From assembly GCF_003096075.1 (NCBI RefSeq), contig NZ_CP015449.1, positions 2,101,001 through 2,165,000 on the forward strand: a DNA stretch of 64,000 nucleotides. The letters run 5' to 3'. The DNA comes from Dietzia lutea (GTDB lineage: Bacteria > Actinomycetota > Actinomycetes > Mycobacteriales > Mycobacteriaceae). Positions 27,835-37,211 of the stretch are shown piece by piece. The notes under the pieces were generated by a model. It was given only the letters and a program-made list of their open reading frames with translations, was not told the DNA's origin and made no database searches. The translations under genes and the position numbers were made by a program. Positions within the stretch are counted from its first letter, which is position 1. Every line of letters begins with the position of its first letter.

Positions 27835-29364
27835 TCAGCCGAGCGTGGGGCGGACGGTCAGTTCGACCCGCGATCCGCCGCGGATGACCTCGACCGGGAC
27901 GTCGACGTCCGCACCGGCGCGGCGGACGGCCACCACGAGTTCGTCGGACGACCGGACCCGGCGCTCCCCGACGCGGGTGACGACGTCACCCTCGCGGAGC
28001 CCGCCGGACTGGGCGGGCGAGCCCTCGCGTACGTTGACGATCTCCGCGCCCTCGACCGCGCCGTTGTCCGCCTTGCGGGCGTTGACCCCGATCGTCGCGT
28101 GCCGGACCGACCCCTCGGTCATGAGGGAGGTGGCGATGTCGCGGACGTCGTTGACGGGGATCGCGAAGCCGAGGCCGATGGATCCGCCGGACTGGGTGAA
28201 GATCGAGGTGTTGATCCCGATGACCGCTCCGGTGCTGTCGATGAGCGGCCCGCCGGAGTTGCCGGGGTTGATGGCGGCGTCGGTCTGGATAGCGTCGATC
28301 ACCACGTCGCCGTCGGAGGTCGACTCCCCCAGCGCGATCGGCCGCCGGGTCGCGGAGACGATCCCCTCGGTGACCGTCCGCGCGAGCCCGAGCGGGGATC
28401 CGATCGCGATGACCTGCTCCCCCACCTGGACGTCTTCGGAGTCGCCGAGGGTGGCGACGGTGAGGTTCTGGACGTCCTCGACCTTGAGGACCGCGAGGTC
28501 CGTGGCGGGGTCGCGGCCGACCAGCTCCGCCGCGGCGCGGGAGCCGTCGGGGAAGATGACGTCGATGTCGGCGCGGTCGGCGGCACCGTCCATGGTGACG
28601 ACGTGGTTGTTGGTGACGATGTAGCCCCGGGGGTCGATGACGATGCCGGAGCCTTCGCCGCGGGCCGACGGTGTGGAGACCTGGATGTTGACGACGGCGG
28701 GTTGGACGCGCCGTGCGACCTCGCCGACGGGATTGTCGGGGCGCAGGACGTTGTCGGGCGCGTCGGCGATGCGGACGGTCGAGGTGGTGAGGACGCGGGC
28801 GGAGTCGGCGACAACGGCGCCGATGGCGCCGCCGGCGAGGGCGACGACGGCGACGGCCGCGGTCGCCCCGGCCAGCGCCCGTCTGCTCAGTCGGCGCTCG
28901 AACAGTGCCTCGGACAGCGAGAGCCGGGCCGGCGGGGCCTCGTCCGCGCCCGACAGATCGACGGGACGCGGCTCTGGTGTGGCCGCCACGGCGGGCGCGC
29001 CGAGACCGACCGGGGCCTGCGGGTCACGCCAGGGGTCTGGTGTGCGCGGCGGCGGCGCGGCGGCCTCGTCCTGCCAGGCCGGATGACGTTCGATTCCCAG
29101 GGGGCTCTCCGGGCCGGGGCCGAAGGCCTGCGCCAGGGCGGGATCGGCGTCACGGACGATCGCCGGGCCCGCGCCGCTCACGGCGCCGGTGGCGGCCGCG
29201 GGGTCGAATCCACCGGAGACGCCGTCGGGGCGGGAGAACAGGGCGACGTCATCCGGGTCGACGGCCGGTCGGTGGATGGGTGCCGGCTCGCGCAGGGGGC
29301 GGTCCGGCTCCTCGTCGCGCCCCGTCGACCCGCGCACGCCATTCTGGTCCTCCACTCGGCCCAC
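27835..29364 (-). CDS. htrA: HtrA/DegP-like membrane serine protease with PDZ domain
   Basis: About 509 residues. A cytoplasmic Pro/Asp-rich N-terminus (~165) is followed by a membrane helix near 165-185 ([19 protein letters not shown]) and a trypsin-like domain. The catalytic triad is His in NNHVV near 253, Asp in DLAVLKV near 288 and Ser in GNSGGPL near 369. A C-terminal PDZ domain spans ~411-509. It would degrade or sense misfolded envelope proteins. GTG 29364 begins one base after the rseA stop; GTG 29355 is equally possible. The order sigE-rseA-htrA-tatB is the conserved envelope-stress operon. Confidence 0.92.
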   Translation of the reverse strand: MGRVEDQNGVRGSTGRDEEPDRPLREPAPIHRPAVDPDDVALFSRPDGVSGGFDPAAATGAVSGAGPAIVRDADPALAQAFGPGPESPLGIERHPAWQDEAAAPPPRTPDPWRDPQAPVGLGAPAVAATPEPRPVDLSGADEAPPARLSLSEALFERRLSRRALAGATAAVAVVALAGGAIGAVVADSARVLTTSTVRIADAPDNVLRPDNPVGEVARRVQPAVVNIQVSTPSARGEGSGIVIDPRGYIVTNNHVVTMDGAADRADIDVIFPDGSRAAAELVGRDPATDLAVLKVEDVQNLTVATLGDSEDVQVGEQVIAIGSPLGLARTVTEGIVSATRRPIALGESTSDGDVVIDAIQTDAAINPGNSGGPLIDSTGAVIGINTSIFTQSGGSIGLGFAIPVNDVRDIATSLMTEGSVRHATIGVNARKADNGAVEGAEIVNVREGSPAQSGGLREGDVVTRVGERRVRSSDELVVAVRRAGADVDVPVEVIRGGSRVELTVRPTLG

Positions 29365-29365
29365 C

Positions 29366-29809
29366 CTAACGGCCGCGTCGCCGCAGCCGGCGAAGCAGCC
29401 TCGACCACGCGGTCCCGGACGTCTCCGCGGGAGCGGGCGTCCGGTCCCGGTCGTCGGTTCGGCCATGAGCGGCCGCAGTCAGGTCGTCCAGGTTCCGTAG
29501 TCGCTCGAGGAGCTCGCGGGGCATGTGGATGGGTCCCGAGCCTCGGAGCGCGTGGCGCGCCTCGCGCTGCCCCTCGACCTCGCGGCGGCAGTCGGCGCAG
29601 CGGGCGAGGTGGGCGTCCGCGCGGGACTGGCCGGCCTCGGGCAGGCGGCCGTCGACGTACGCGGCCGCGGCCTCGATGGAGAGGTGGTCGGTGGACAGGA
29701 AGTGCTCCCGCGCCCGCGGCGGCCCGGTCCGGCCGACCACCTCGCGCGCGGACGTCTGCGACAACCTGAACTCGGGCGCGGAGCCGCGCCCGTGACGATG
29801 TCGATCCAC
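29366..29809 (-). CDS. rseA: Anti-sigma-E factor (RseA-like zinc-associated anti-sigma)
   Basis: About 147 residues. The core STDHLSIEAAAAYVDGRLPEA is followed by the zinc-associated anti-sigma motif H-x3-C-x2-C (HLARCADC), which binds SigE and releases it on thiol oxidation or proteolysis. No membrane helix follows, so it is a soluble ZAS-type factor as in mycobacteria. The start is uncertain: GTG 29809 has GGGAGG close by, but an in-frame GTG at 29851 would add 14 residues. The C-terminus is Arg-rich. It lies between sigE and htrA. Confidence 0.85.
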   Translation of the reverse strand: MDRHRHGRGSAPEFRLSQTSAREVVGRTGPPRAREHFLSTDHLSIEAAAAYVDGRLPEAGQSRADAHLARCADCRREVEGQREARHALRGSGPIHMPRELLERLRNLDDLTAAAHGRTDDRDRTPAPAETSGTAWSRLLRRLRRRGR

Positions 29810-29913
29810 GCCACGCCCTCCCGACCGTCGTCCTGCGGGGCGGTAACCCACCCCGGTCTGCCTACGTCAACGCCCGGCACGGCTCCGCGGTTCCCGCGGT
29901 CGGACGCGGCGGG

Positions 29914-30534
29914 TCAGCTGGAACGCTGGTGCGCCCCGGTGACCCCGGCGGCCTCGAGCTCGGCGCGCAGGGCGGCGCGGCCGCGGTGGATACGGCTGCG
30001 GACGGTACCCATCTTCACTCCGAGGATGCGCCCGACCTCCTCGTAACTGAGATCCTCGATGTCGCTGAGGACGACGGCCGCCCGGTACTCCGGGGTCAGG
30101 TTGTCGAGCGCCGCCTGTAGGACGGGATCGAATGTCTCGTCCGACAGGACCTGCTCCGGACTCCGCTCGCGTCCGGGGACCCGTTCGGCGTCCTCGGGGA
30201 GGGTCTCGAAGCGGATGCGCGAGCGCCGCCGGGCCATGTCGAGGAAGAGGTTGGTGACGATCCGGTGCATCCATCCCTCGAAGGTCCCCGGCTTGTAGCG
30301 GTCGAGGGATCGGAAGACGCGGATGAACGCCTCCTGCGTGATGTCCTCCGCGTCATGGGCGTTGCCGCAGAGGCGGAACGCGAGGCGGTAGACCCGGTCG
30401 CCGTGCTGGGCGACCAGTTCGGACCACGTGGGCATGTCCGCCGCGTCGCCGGTCGTGTCGAATCGTGCGGTGCCTGCCGACTCGTCGGGGGCCACCGGGG
30501 CGATCGTCGTCCCGTGCACGGTTCGTGAGTACAT
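29914..30534 (-). CDS. sigE: ECF RNA polymerase sigma factor SigE
   Basis: A 206-residue ECF sigma factor. Region 2 spans ~40-105 with [22 protein letters not shown] and the -10-contacting helix ending in [10 protein letters not shown]. Region 4 spans ~145-200 with [33 protein letters not shown], whose HTH reads the -35. It directs the surface-stress response in Mycobacteriales and is held by RseA. The ATG at 30534 has GGAAGG 12 nt upstream. A stable hairpin sits just before that site (separate entry). Confidence 0.94.
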   Translation of the reverse strand: MYSRTVHGTTIAPVAPDESAGTARFDTTGDAADMPTWSELVAQHGDRVYRLAFRLCGNAHDAEDITQEAFIRVFRSLDRYKPGTFEGWMHRIVTNLFLDMARRRSRIRFETLPEDAERVPGRERSPEQVLSDETFDPVLQAALDNLTPEYRAAVVLSDIEDLSYEEVGRILGVKMGTVRSRIHRGRAALRAELEAAGVTGAHQRSS

Positions 30535-30553
30535 GCGCTGCCGCCGCCTTCCG

Positions 30554-30574
30554 GCGCGGGGGATGTCCCCGCGC
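30554..30574 (-). promoter_or_regulatory. Hairpin in the sigE 5' leader next to the ribosome site
   Basis: Eight perfectly paired G/C-rich bases (30554-30561 with 30567-30574) enclose a 5-nt loop, ending about 20 nt before the sigE ATG and immediately upstream of GGAAGG. If transcribed it could limit ribosome access or stabilise the mRNA. Confidence 0.45.
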
Positions 30575-30722
30575 GGTGGTGGTTCGCGCCCTCGTGGCGC
30601 GACGTCCGACCACTGTCCCCTACCGGTCTGTCTTCCCGGTATACGCGTACTGAGATCGCGCTGAGAGTTCTATACCGATCCGGTCACCGCGCGTTGCTCG
30701 CCGCTGCGCCCGTCCGCGGCGA

Positions 30723-30728
30723 TACGCT
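30723..30728 (+). promoter_or_regulatory. -10-like hexamer TACGCT of the O-methyltransferase gene (probable leaderless start)
   Basis: TACGCT ends 6 nt before GTG 30735 with no Shine-Dalgarno sequence in between. It sits in the 200-bp gap divergent from sigE. Confidence 0.45.
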
Positions 30729-30734
30729 GCTCGG

Positions 30735-31343
30735 GTGTCCGATTCCACTGATCTCCCCGCCACCGACCGCTCCGGTACCGACGGGCTGGCGCACCGGAGC
30801 GCGGCCCTCGTCGACGACTCGCTCTACGCCCCGGCCCGCGCCGAGGCCGACGAACTGGGTGCCCACTCACCGGACGCCGCGACCGCGGAGACCATCCGGA
30901 TGATCGCCCGGTTGAACGGCACCCGCGCCGCGGTGTGCATCACGCCGGCCCCCGGCGTTCCCGCACTCGCGATCCTCGCGGCCGCGGGTCAGGGTGCCGG
31001 GGCCGTGGTCACGTGCATCACCGAGGATCCGCACCACCTGGACGCCGCGCGGGCCGCGGTCCGCGGGGCGGGGCATCCCTCCTCCGCGGCGCGCTATATC
31101 GCGGCCCGCCCGCTGGAGGTCGCGGACAAGCTCGCCGACGGCGCGTACGACCTGGTGGTCGCGGACGTCCCCGCTCACTCGGTGACGCGCCTCATCTCGC
31201 GCTCGCATCAGCTGCTGCGCTCCGGAGGGGCGCTCGTGCTCATCGGCGAGCACGCGCCCCTGCCCGAGGACACGGTCATACCGGAGCACGCCCACGTCAC
31301 ACTCCTGCCGGTGGGCGTCGGGCTCACCGTCGTCACGCTCTGA
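30735..31343 (+). CDS. O-methyltransferase family protein (Rv1220c-like)
   Basis: A 202-residue Rossmann-fold protein with the catechol-O-methyltransferase-like pattern. AAVCITPAPGVPALAILAAA (near 65) replaces the usual glycine-rich SAM loop with a somewhat diverged sequence. CITEDPHHLDAARAAV carries the acidic residue expected after strand 2, and DLVVADVP lies after strand 4. The methyl acceptor is unknown. It is transcribed away from sigE, as in M. tuberculosis. The loss of the classic G-x-G-x-G is worth noting and might mean weaker or altered SAM binding. Confidence 0.78.
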   Translation: MSDSTDLPATDRSGTDGLAHRSAALVDDSLYAPARAEADELGAHSPDAATAETIRMIARLNGTRAAVCITPAPGVPALAILAAAGQGAGAVVTCITEDPHHLDAARAAVRGAGHPSSAARYIAARPLEVADKLADGAYDLVVADVPAHSVTRLISRSHQLLRSGGALVLIGEHAPLPEDTVIPEHAHVTLLPVGVGLTVVTL

Positions 31344-31363
31344 CCCGTCGCGCCGCCCGGCGA

Positions 31364-32590
31364 TCAGCCCGGCAGGGACGTGACGATGTTCTTGGCGACG
31401 CTGACGACGCCGCCCGCGCTGATGGGGAACCGCTTCCGGTCGCGTTCGTGGTCGACACCGATGAGGTCCCCGTCGCCGATGTGGCAGTTCTTGTCGACGA
31501 TCGCCTTGCGCACCACCGCGCCGCGGCCGATGCGGACGCCCGGCATGAGGACGCTGCCCTCGACCACGGCGCCGTCCTCGACGACCACGTTGTTGGACAC
31601 GACCGAGTTGCGCACGGTGGCCGCGGAGATGATCGTGCCCGCCCCGACCATCGACTCCTGAGACATCCCGCCGTTGACGAACTTCGCCGGCGGCAGATTG
31701 TCCTGCTGGGTGCGGATGGGCCACCGGTCGTTGTAGAGGTTGAACACCGGGTGGACCGAGACGAGGTCCATGTGGGCGTCGTAGAACGCGTCGATGGTGC
31801 CGACGTCACGCCAGTAGCCGCGGTCGCGCTCGGTCTCGCCGGGCACGTCGTTGCGGGCGAAGTCGTAGACGTAGGCGCGCTCCTGCTCCACCAGGGCGGG
31901 GATGATGTCGCCGCCCATGTCGTGGGAGGAGTCGGGCTTCTCGGCGTCCGCCCTCAGTGCCTCGATGAGCGCGTCCGTGGTGAAGATGTAGTTGCCCATC
32001 GACGCGAAGGTCGCGTGCGGGTCGTCGGGGGTGCCGGGCGGGTCGGACGGCTTCTCCACCCAGCCGCGGATGATGTCGTCCTCGCCGGCGTCGATGCAGC
32101 CGAAGGCGAACGCCTCCTCGCGGGGGACGCGGATCCCGGCGACCGTCACCGCGGCGCCGGTGGCGATGTGGTGGTCGAGCATCTGGCGCGGGTCCATGCG
32201 GTACACGTGGTCGGCGCCGAAGACGACGATGTGGTCGGGCTTCTCGTCGTGGACCAGGTTCAGCGACTGCAGGATCGCGTCGGCCGAACCCGTGTACCAG
32301 CGGGGCCCGAGTCGCTGCTGGGCCGGCACGGGGGCCACGTACTCGCCGCCCATGCCCCGCATGTGCCACACCTGCGCGATGTGGCGGTCCAGGGAGTGGG
32401 ACTTGTACTGGGTGAGGACGCAGATGCGCATGAACCCGGCGTTGACGAGATTGCTCAGCACGAAGTCGATGAGCCGGTAGGACCCGCCGAACGGCACGGC
32501 CGGCTTCGCGCGGTCCGCCGTGAGCGGGAAGAGTCGCTTGCCCTCGCCGCCGGCGAGGACGATTGCTAGGACATGCGGCTGATTCCTCAC
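31364..32590 (-). CDS. glgC: Glucose-1-phosphate adenylyltransferase
   Basis: A 408-residue ADP-glucose pyrophosphorylase. The nucleotide motif [19 protein letters not shown] near residues 12-30 is followed by [10 protein letters not shown] with the metal-binding Asp near 125-135. The sugar-phosphate motif WVEKP lies near 180, and a C-terminal left-handed beta-helix is the regulatory part. It makes ADP-glucose from ATP and glucose-1-phosphate for glycogen and the maltosyl-phosphate route. It starts at GTG 32590, with a -10-like box 6 nt before it, and is divergent from glgA, the partner enzyme. Convergent with the O-methyltransferase gene, 20 bp apart. Confidence 0.95.
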   Translation of the reverse strand: MRNQPHVLAIVLAGGEGKRLFPLTADRAKPAVPFGGSYRLIDFVLSNLVNAGFMRICVLTQYKSHSLDRHIAQVWHMRGMGGEYVAPVPAQQRLGPRWYTGSADAILQSLNLVHDEKPDHIVVFGADHVYRMDPRQMLDHHIATGAAVTVAGIRVPREEAFAFGCIDAGEDDIIRGWVEKPSDPPGTPDDPHATFASMGNYIFTTDALIEALRADAEKPDSSHDMGGDIIPALVEQERAYVYDFARNDVPGETERDRGYWRDVGTIDAFYDAHMDLVSVHPVFNLYNDRWPIRTQQDNLPPAKFVNGGMSQESMVGAGTIISAATVRNSVVSNNVVVEDGAVVEGSVLMPGVRIGRGAVVRKAIVDKNCHIGDGDLIGVDHERDRKRFPISAGGVVSVAKNIVTSLPG

Positions 32591-32596
32591 GACCCC

Positions 32597-32602
32597 ACCG
32601 TA
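32597..32602 (-). promoter_or_regulatory. -10-like hexamer TACGGT of glgC (probable leaderless start)
   Basis: On the minus strand TACGGT ends 6 nt before the GTG at 32590, with no Shine-Dalgarno sequence. Confidence 0.45.
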
Positions 32603-32721
32603 TCGACTCCGCGCGACTCGTCACGGGGCAACGGGCGCTTTGGCCCCCGTCGCGCGCCCGGTGGTCACCTCGGCGACGGGCGGTGTTCACCGGGCACGCC
32701 TCGGGCGGGGGGCCGAGCGAC

Positions 32722-32727
32722 TACCTT
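32722..32727 (+). promoter_or_regulatory. -10-like hexamer TACCTT of glgA (probable leaderless start)
   Basis: TACCTT ends 7 nt before GTG 32735. Together with the matching box of glgC it would form a compact divergent promoter pair within 144 bp. Confidence 0.5.
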
Positions 32728-32734
32728 GGCCGGT

Positions 32735-33901
32735 GTGCGAGTAGCAATGATGACGAGGGAGTACCCGCCGGAGGTCTACGGTGGGGCCGGCGTGCACGTG
32801 ACCGAACTGGTGGCGAGCCTGCGGCCGCTGTGCGACGTGGACGTGCTGTGCATGGGCGCGGACCGCGACACCGCCCGCGCGTTCCGCCCCGACCCGGAGC
32901 TGGGGCCGGACGCCAACCCCGCGATCCAGACCCTGTCCGCCGGTCTGCGGATGGCCGTCGCGGCCGAGGGGGCGGACCTCGTCCACTCCCACACCTGGTA
33001 CGCCGGGCTCGCGGGGCATCTGGCCGGTCAGCTCTACGGCGTCCCCCACGTGGTGTCGGCGCACTCGCTCGAACCGAGCCGGCCGTGGAAGGCCGAGCAG
33101 CTCGGCGGCGGCTACCGGGTCTCATCGTGGTCGGAGCGCAACGCGTTCGCCCACGCCGACGCGGTGGTCGCGGTGAGCGCCCGGATGAAGGACGAGATCC
33201 TGCGTGTCTACCCCGAGGTCGAGCCGGACCGCATCCACGTGATCCTCAACGGCATCGACACCGCGGTGTGGGCACCCGTCGAGACGTTCTCCGGGGAGGA
33301 CTCAGTACTGCGGCGGCACGGGGTCGACCCGGACCGGCCGATCGTGGCGTTCGTCGGGCGGATCACCCGGCAGAAGGGCGTGCCCCATCTCGTGCGGGCC
33401 GCCCGGGACTTCCGCCCGGACGCCCAGTTGGTGTTGTGCGCGGGCGCGCCGGACACCCCGGAGATCGCGGCCGAGATGGAGTCACTGGTGGCCGAGCTCA
33501 GGGCGGCGCGTGACGGCGTCTTCTGGCTGCGGGACATGTTGCCGCGCGAGGAGGTCATCGAAATCCTGTCCGCCGCGACGGTGTTCGCGTGCCCGTCGGT
33601 GTACGAGCCGCTGGGCATCGTCAACCTCGAGGCCATGGCGTGTGACACCGCCGTCGTGGCCTCCGACGTCGGTGGGATACCGGAGGTCGTCGTCGACGGC
33701 GAGACGGGCGTCCTCGTCCACTACGACGAGTCGGCGACCGAAGCGTTCGAGCGGGGGCTCGCGGAGGCGGTCAACGAGCTGATCGCGGACCCCGAGCGGG
33801 CGGCGCGGATGGGCCGGGCCGGCAAGGAACGGGCCGTGTCCCGGTTCTCGTGGCAGGCGATCGCCGAGCAGACACACCGGATGTACGCCTCGCTGCTGTA
33901 G
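32735..33901 (+). CDS. glgA: GT4 glycogen synthase / maltose-1-phosphate synthase (GlgA/GlgM)
   Basis: A 388-residue actinobacterial GT4 glycosyltransferase. The N-terminal domain has MMTREYPPEVYGGAGVHV, the acceptor loop and HSHTWYAG near residue 87. The C-terminal nucleotide-sugar domain has FVGRITRQKGVPHL near 207 and the EPLGIVNLEAMAC motif with the paired Glu residues near 291. In mycobacteria the homologue (Rv1212c) is GlgM, which makes maltose-1-phosphate from ADP-glucose, so either name may apply. GTG 32735 is chosen because the conserved VRVAMM begins there. It is divergent from glgC, which supplies ADP-glucose. Confidence 0.92.
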   Translation: MRVAMMTREYPPEVYGGAGVHVTELVASLRPLCDVDVLCMGADRDTARAFRPDPELGPDANPAIQTLSAGLRMAVAAEGADLVHSHTWYAGLAGHLAGQLYGVPHVVSAHSLEPSRPWKAEQLGGGYRVSSWSERNAFAHADAVVAVSARMKDEILRVYPEVEPDRIHVILNGIDTAVWAPVETFSGEDSVLRRHGVDPDRPIVAFVGRITRQKGVPHLVRAARDFRPDAQLVLCAGAPDTPEIAAEMESLVAELRAARDGVFWLRDMLPREEVIEILSAATVFACPSVYEPLGIVNLEAMACDTAVVASDVGGIPEVVVDGETGVLVHYDESATEAFERGLAEAVNELIADPERAARMGRAGKERAVSRFSWQAIAEQTHRMYASLL

Positions 33902-33970
33902 CGCCCGCGAGCCGGCCTCGCCGTGCGCCCGCGCGCCGGAGCCACGCCGTGCACCCGCGCGCCGGGGTCG

Positions 33971-34972
33971 TCAGGACCAGCGGTCGCCGAGCGGCACGCG
34001 GTAGGAACGCACCTCGACGTGCAAGCGGACCGGCTGGTCGTCGGCGCCGAGGGCGGCCTCCAGCCGCGCCCGGTCGAGGTGCACGCCGCTGGGTCCCATG
34101 AGCGCGAGGTCGACGGCGACCGACGCCGGCACCTCGGTGCGTTGGTCGACGACGCGCACCGGGCCCGACTCGAAGGCGCCCGCCAGCTCGGAGTCCAGTC
34201 TCGCGGCCTTGTCCGGTGCCGGCTCGAGCAGTCCCCCGGCCGAACGCAACGGCTCGAGATGGCCCTCCCCCGGCACCGCGACGACCAGTGCCCCGCCCGG
34301 GCGCAGCACCCGCGCGAACTCCGGCGCATTGCGGGGCGCGAAGACCACCTGCACGAGGTCGACGCTGTCGTCCGCGAGCGGTAACCCGTCCCACGTGTCC
34401 GCGACCAACGCGGCCGCCGCGGGGTGCGCCCGGGCCAGCCGTCGGGCGGCCGCCGCGGAGATCTCCGTGCCGATCCCCACCACGTCCGCCCCCTCCCCGT
34501 CCCGGGCCCGGCTGACGGCGTCGAGGACCCCGGCGAGGTAGTGGCCGGTTCCCGCGCCCGCCTCGAGGACGACGCGGCGGGAGACGGGCTCGGCCGGGGC
34601 ACCCGCCCCGTGCGCGGTGCGGTCGGGCGCACCCGCCCCGTGCGGGGCGCGGTCGGGCGCACCCGCCCCGTGCGGGGACGACTGCGGGACTCCGGCGCCG
34701 AGGGAGTCGCGGGCCACCGCCGCCAGCGCGTCGAGGACCCCGTCGAAGAGCCCCGTCGACAGCACCCGGTCGCGGGCCGCGACCTGGTCGGCGGTGTCCC
34801 CGGGGAAGCGCCGGCCCCGGGGGCCGAAGAGGCTGAGGTACCCCTGGCGGGCCCGGTCGAACGGATGCCCGGACCCACACGTGACGCCCTTGTCGGTCGC
34901 CCGCATCGCCTCCCCGCAGAGCGGGCAGCGCAGCAGGGGGACGATCCGTTCGAGGGCGGGTCCGGGAATCAC
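33971..34972 (-). CDS. RlmA-like rRNA guanine methyltransferase
   Basis: A 333-residue protein. The N-terminal zinc finger (LRCPLCGEAM then TCGSGHPFD, a C-x2-C...C-x3-H set) and the RARQGYLSLF motif match 23S rRNA G745/G748 N1-methyltransferases. A SAM domain follows with VVLEAGAGTGHYLAG near 138 and a family-typical VFAPRNAPEFARVLRPGG near 208. Between finger and SAM domain there is an insertion with a 10-residue repeat (separate entry). GTG 34972 overlaps the stop of the aminopeptidase (GTGA). In some actinomycetes relatives protect against macrolides; that is not shown here. Confidence 0.82.
   Translation of the reverse strand: MIPGPALERIVPLLRCPLCGEAMRATDKGVTCGSGHPFDRARQGYLSLFGPRGRRFPGDTADQVAARDRVLSTGLFDGVLDALAAVARDSLGAGVPQSSPHGAGAPDRAPHGAGAPDRTAHGAGAPAEPVSRRVVLEAGAGTGHYLAGVLDAVSRARDGEGADVVGIGTEISAAAARRLARAHPAAAALVADTWDGLPLADDSVDLVQVVFAPRNAPEFARVLRPGGALVVAVPGEGHLEPLRSAGGLLEPAPDKAARLDSELAGAFESGPVRVVDQRTEVPASVAVDLALMGPSGVHLDRARLEAALGADDQPVRLHVEVRSYRVPLGDRWS
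34601..34680 (-). repeat. 30-bp in-frame tandem repeat inside the RlmA-like gene
   Basis: Nearly identical units begin at 34601, 34631 and 34661 (each opening ACCCGCCCCG on the plus strand), the last being partial. They encode about three copies of a PHGAGAPDR-type decapeptide in a linker of the methyltransferase. The 30-bp period keeps the frame, so copy number can change without breaking the gene. Confidence 0.9.
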
Positions 34973-36444
34973 GCGCGCGGTCGATCCGCGAGGTCGCGGA
35001 GCAACCCGAGCAGCGTGCGGGTGGCGAAGCCCGTCGCGACGGGCCCGACCTCGTCGATCTCCTCGGGCGAGCGGGCCGGCCCGGCGATGTCGAGGTGCGC
35101 CCACGGGCGACCGTCGACGAAGCCCTCGAGGAAGAGCGCCGCGGTGATGGCGCCCGGTCCCTTCGGCGCCTGGCGACGGTCGGCGATGTCGGAGCGGACC
35201 GCCGAGCGTAGGTCGTCGGGCAGCGGCAGCCGCCACCACCGCTCCCCCGCCCGCGCCCCCGCTGCGGCGACGCGGTCGGCGAGGTCGTCGTCGGTGGCCA
35301 TGACCGCACCCGTCCGCATCCCCAACGCCACCTTCATCGCACCGGTGAGCGTCGCGACGTCGACCACCACCTCGGGGTCGCACTCGGCGATCCCGTGAGC
35401 CAGCGCGTCGGCCAGGACCATCCGGCCCTCCGCGTCGGTGTTGGTGACCTCGGAGGTCGTCCCGCCCACATGGGTGACGACGTCCCCCGGTCGGTAGGCG
35501 GAGCCGGAGATCATGTTCTCCGCCGACGGCACCACCACCGTGAGGTCCACCCCCGCGTACGCGGGTGCGGTGTCCGCGCAGAACGCCTCCGCCGCCGCCA
35601 CGACGGCCGCCGAACCCGCCATGTCGGTCCGCATGAGGTGCATCCCGTCAGCCGGCTTCACCGAGATCCCACCCGTGTCGAACGTGATGCCCTTGCCCAC
35701 GAGCAGCACCCGCGGACCCGGGCCGGGACGGCGGGCCACCAGGACGGCCGGCGGGTTGGCAGAGCCACCGCCCACCGCGAGCACCCCGCCGAACCCGCCC
35801 TCGACGAGGTCGTCACCCGAGAGGACGTCCGTGCGCATTCCCGCGGCGCGCAGCGCCCCGGCCATCCGGCCCACCAGCCACTCCGGCGTCTTCAGGTCCG
35901 AGGGGGCGCCGGCGAGATCGCGGGCCGTGGCCGTCGCCCGCGCGGCCTCCACGGCCGCCGCCACCTCACGAGAGACGCGCTCCTCGTCGTCGTCGCCCCT
36001 TCCCGGTCCCGCGGCGACCACCACGACGAGTTCCGGCGCCACCGGCGCGGGGTCGGCGGCGAAGACGTCCTGGCCGCGCGCCCCCAACAGGTAGCCCAGG
36101 ACCACGTCCGCCACCCGGTCGGTCGGGACCTCCCCGGGCACCGTGACCGCCACCGGCTCGACGGACCGGGCCTCGCGGAGGTGCCGCGCCAACGCCGCAC
36201 CCGCGCGGCGATGCCCCAGCCCGTGGTCGACGGCGCCCGACCAGCCCGCGCGCGGCATGGACCCGTCGACCTCCACCTCGAGCGCGGCACGCCCGTCACG
36301 GACGGTCACACGGACCTCCCGGGCCAGGCCGCGCGTCACCCGACCGGCCTCCGGACGACGCACCACGACGGGCTGCGCGGACGCGGGGACCTCGCCGGAC
36401 GCGACGCGGACCGCGGGCAGGGGACGGCTGGGGACATCGGACAT
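34969..36444 (-). CDS. pepA: Leucyl aminopeptidase (M17)
   Basis: A 491-residue cytosolic aminopeptidase. The catalytic C-terminal domain has LVGKGITFDTGGISVKP (metal Lys and Asp) near 246-262, MRTDMAGSAAV near 269 and the hallmark NTDAEGRMVLADAL near 328. The N-terminal domain is the usual regulatory part. It acts in peptide turnover and, like Xer-associated PepA, may bind DNA. ATG 36444 is chosen because GGAAGG lies 8 nt upstream. It overlaps the rRNA methyltransferase gene by 4 nt. Confidence 0.94.
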   Translation of the reverse strand: MSDVPSRPLPAVRVASGEVPASAQPVVVRRPEAGRVTRGLAREVRVTVRDGRAALEVEVDGSMPRAGWSGAVDHGLGHRRAGAALARHLREARSVEPVAVTVPGEVPTDRVADVVLGYLLGARGQDVFAADPAPVAPELVVVVAAGPGRGDDDEERVSREVAAAVEAARATATARDLAGAPSDLKTPEWLVGRMAGALRAAGMRTDVLSGDDLVEGGFGGVLAVGGGSANPPAVLVARRPGPGPRVLLVGKGITFDTGGISVKPADGMHLMRTDMAGSAAVVAAAEAFCADTAPAYAGVDLTVVVPSAENMISGSAYRPGDVVTHVGGTTSEVTNTDAEGRMVLADALAHGIAECDPEVVVDVATLTGAMKVALGMRTGAVMATDDDLADRVAAAGARAGERWWRLPLPDDLRSAVRSDIADRRQAPKGPGAITAALFLEGFVDGRPWAHLDIAGPARSPEEIDEVGPVATGFATRTLLGLLRDLADRPRA

Positions 36445-36521
36445 CGGCGGAACCTTCCGGTGACATGAGTCGGCGCACCCGCCACGAGGGTCGGATGCGC
36501 CGGCATCGGTGGGACGATCGA

Positions 36522-36689
36522 TCAAGAGGTGGCCTGCGTCAGCTCCTCGCCGAGCGACTTGGCCTCATCGGGGGTCAGTTCGACGACCAGTCGACCGCCG
36601 CCCTCGAGAGGGACGCGCATGACGATCCCGCGGCCCTCCTTGGCCGCCTCCATCGGTCCGTCACCGGTCCTGGGCTTCATAGCCGCCAT
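36522..36689 (-). CDS. DUF3117 small conserved protein
   Basis: A 55-residue protein starting MAAMKPRTGDGPMEAA and containing GRGIVMRVPLEGGGRLVVEL, the hallmark of actinobacterial DUF3117 (Rv1211-like). The fold would be a short beta-sheet with a C-terminal helix (TPDEAKSLGEELTQA). Function is unknown, but it is strongly conserved and usually sits near glgA/glgC and the DivIVA-like gene, as here. The ATG at 36689 has a GGGAAT purine-rich stretch upstream. Longer open frames extending upstream to 36878 are not conserved in character. Confidence 0.88.
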   Translation of the reverse strand: MAAMKPRTGDGPMEAAKEGRGIVMRVPLEGGGRLVVELTPDEAKSLGEELTQATS

Positions 36690-36780
36690 CAGGTCGATTC
36701 CCTTCGTCCTAGTCCGCGGGGCGCGCCCTGCCGGGCGCCCGTGCCCACGATCGGTACTGCTCCAGTGGATACAACCGATT

Positions 36781-37161
36781 CTAGCGCGTCCGGCCCGACT
36801 CGGACGTCGTAGCAGAACGACCGTCCGCACCATGCGCACCATCCGCGCCGCCGTCCGCCCCGACGGGCGCCCCGTCACCGGCGGCGGTCTCCCCGAGCCG
36901 CGCCCGCAGCCGGTCGATCTCCAGCGCGGCCTGCTCCAGGGTCCAGTCGACCTCGGCCATCGTGTACCCGCGCGCGGACACCCCGAGGCGCACCGCCCGG
37001 ATGTCGTCCCCGGACAGCGGGCCCCGCGGCAGACGGGTGACGGTGTGGCCCGCCTCGAGGGGGGGTAGCAGCTCCGAGCGTCCGAACACCAGCAGCGACA
37101 GCGCGAACAGGCCCGCGGCCACGATCAGCGTCACGACCACGTAGACAACGATGGTGAGCAT
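36781..37161 (-). CDS. DivIVA-domain membrane protein
   Basis: A 126-residue protein. An N-terminal membrane helix (LTIVVYVVVTLIVAAGLFAL) is followed by a DivIVA-type segment (GYTMAEVDWTLEQAALEIDRLRARL) forming a short coiled coil. A Gly/Ala/Asp-rich C-terminus follows. The start ATG 37161 has AGGAGG at the right distance. Related mycobacterial Rv1209-like proteins occupy the same place between folP2 and DUF3117. A link to polar growth is plausible from DivIVA but unproven. Confidence 0.8.
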   Translation of the reverse strand: MLTIVVYVVVTLIVAAGLFALSLLVFGRSELLPPLEAGHTVTRLPRGPLSGDDIRAVRLGVSARGYTMAEVDWTLEQAALEIDRLRARLGETAAGDGAPVGADGGADGAHGADGRSATTSESGRTR

Positions 37162-37211
37162 CGCGCTCCCCTCCTGTAATGACGACCGCCGCGCCCAGTC
37201 TCCCACACGGC

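Noticed and set aside
34601-34680. Possible CRISPR-like repeats
   Set aside because: The units are adjacent without spacers, keep the reading frame and encode a decapeptide repeat.
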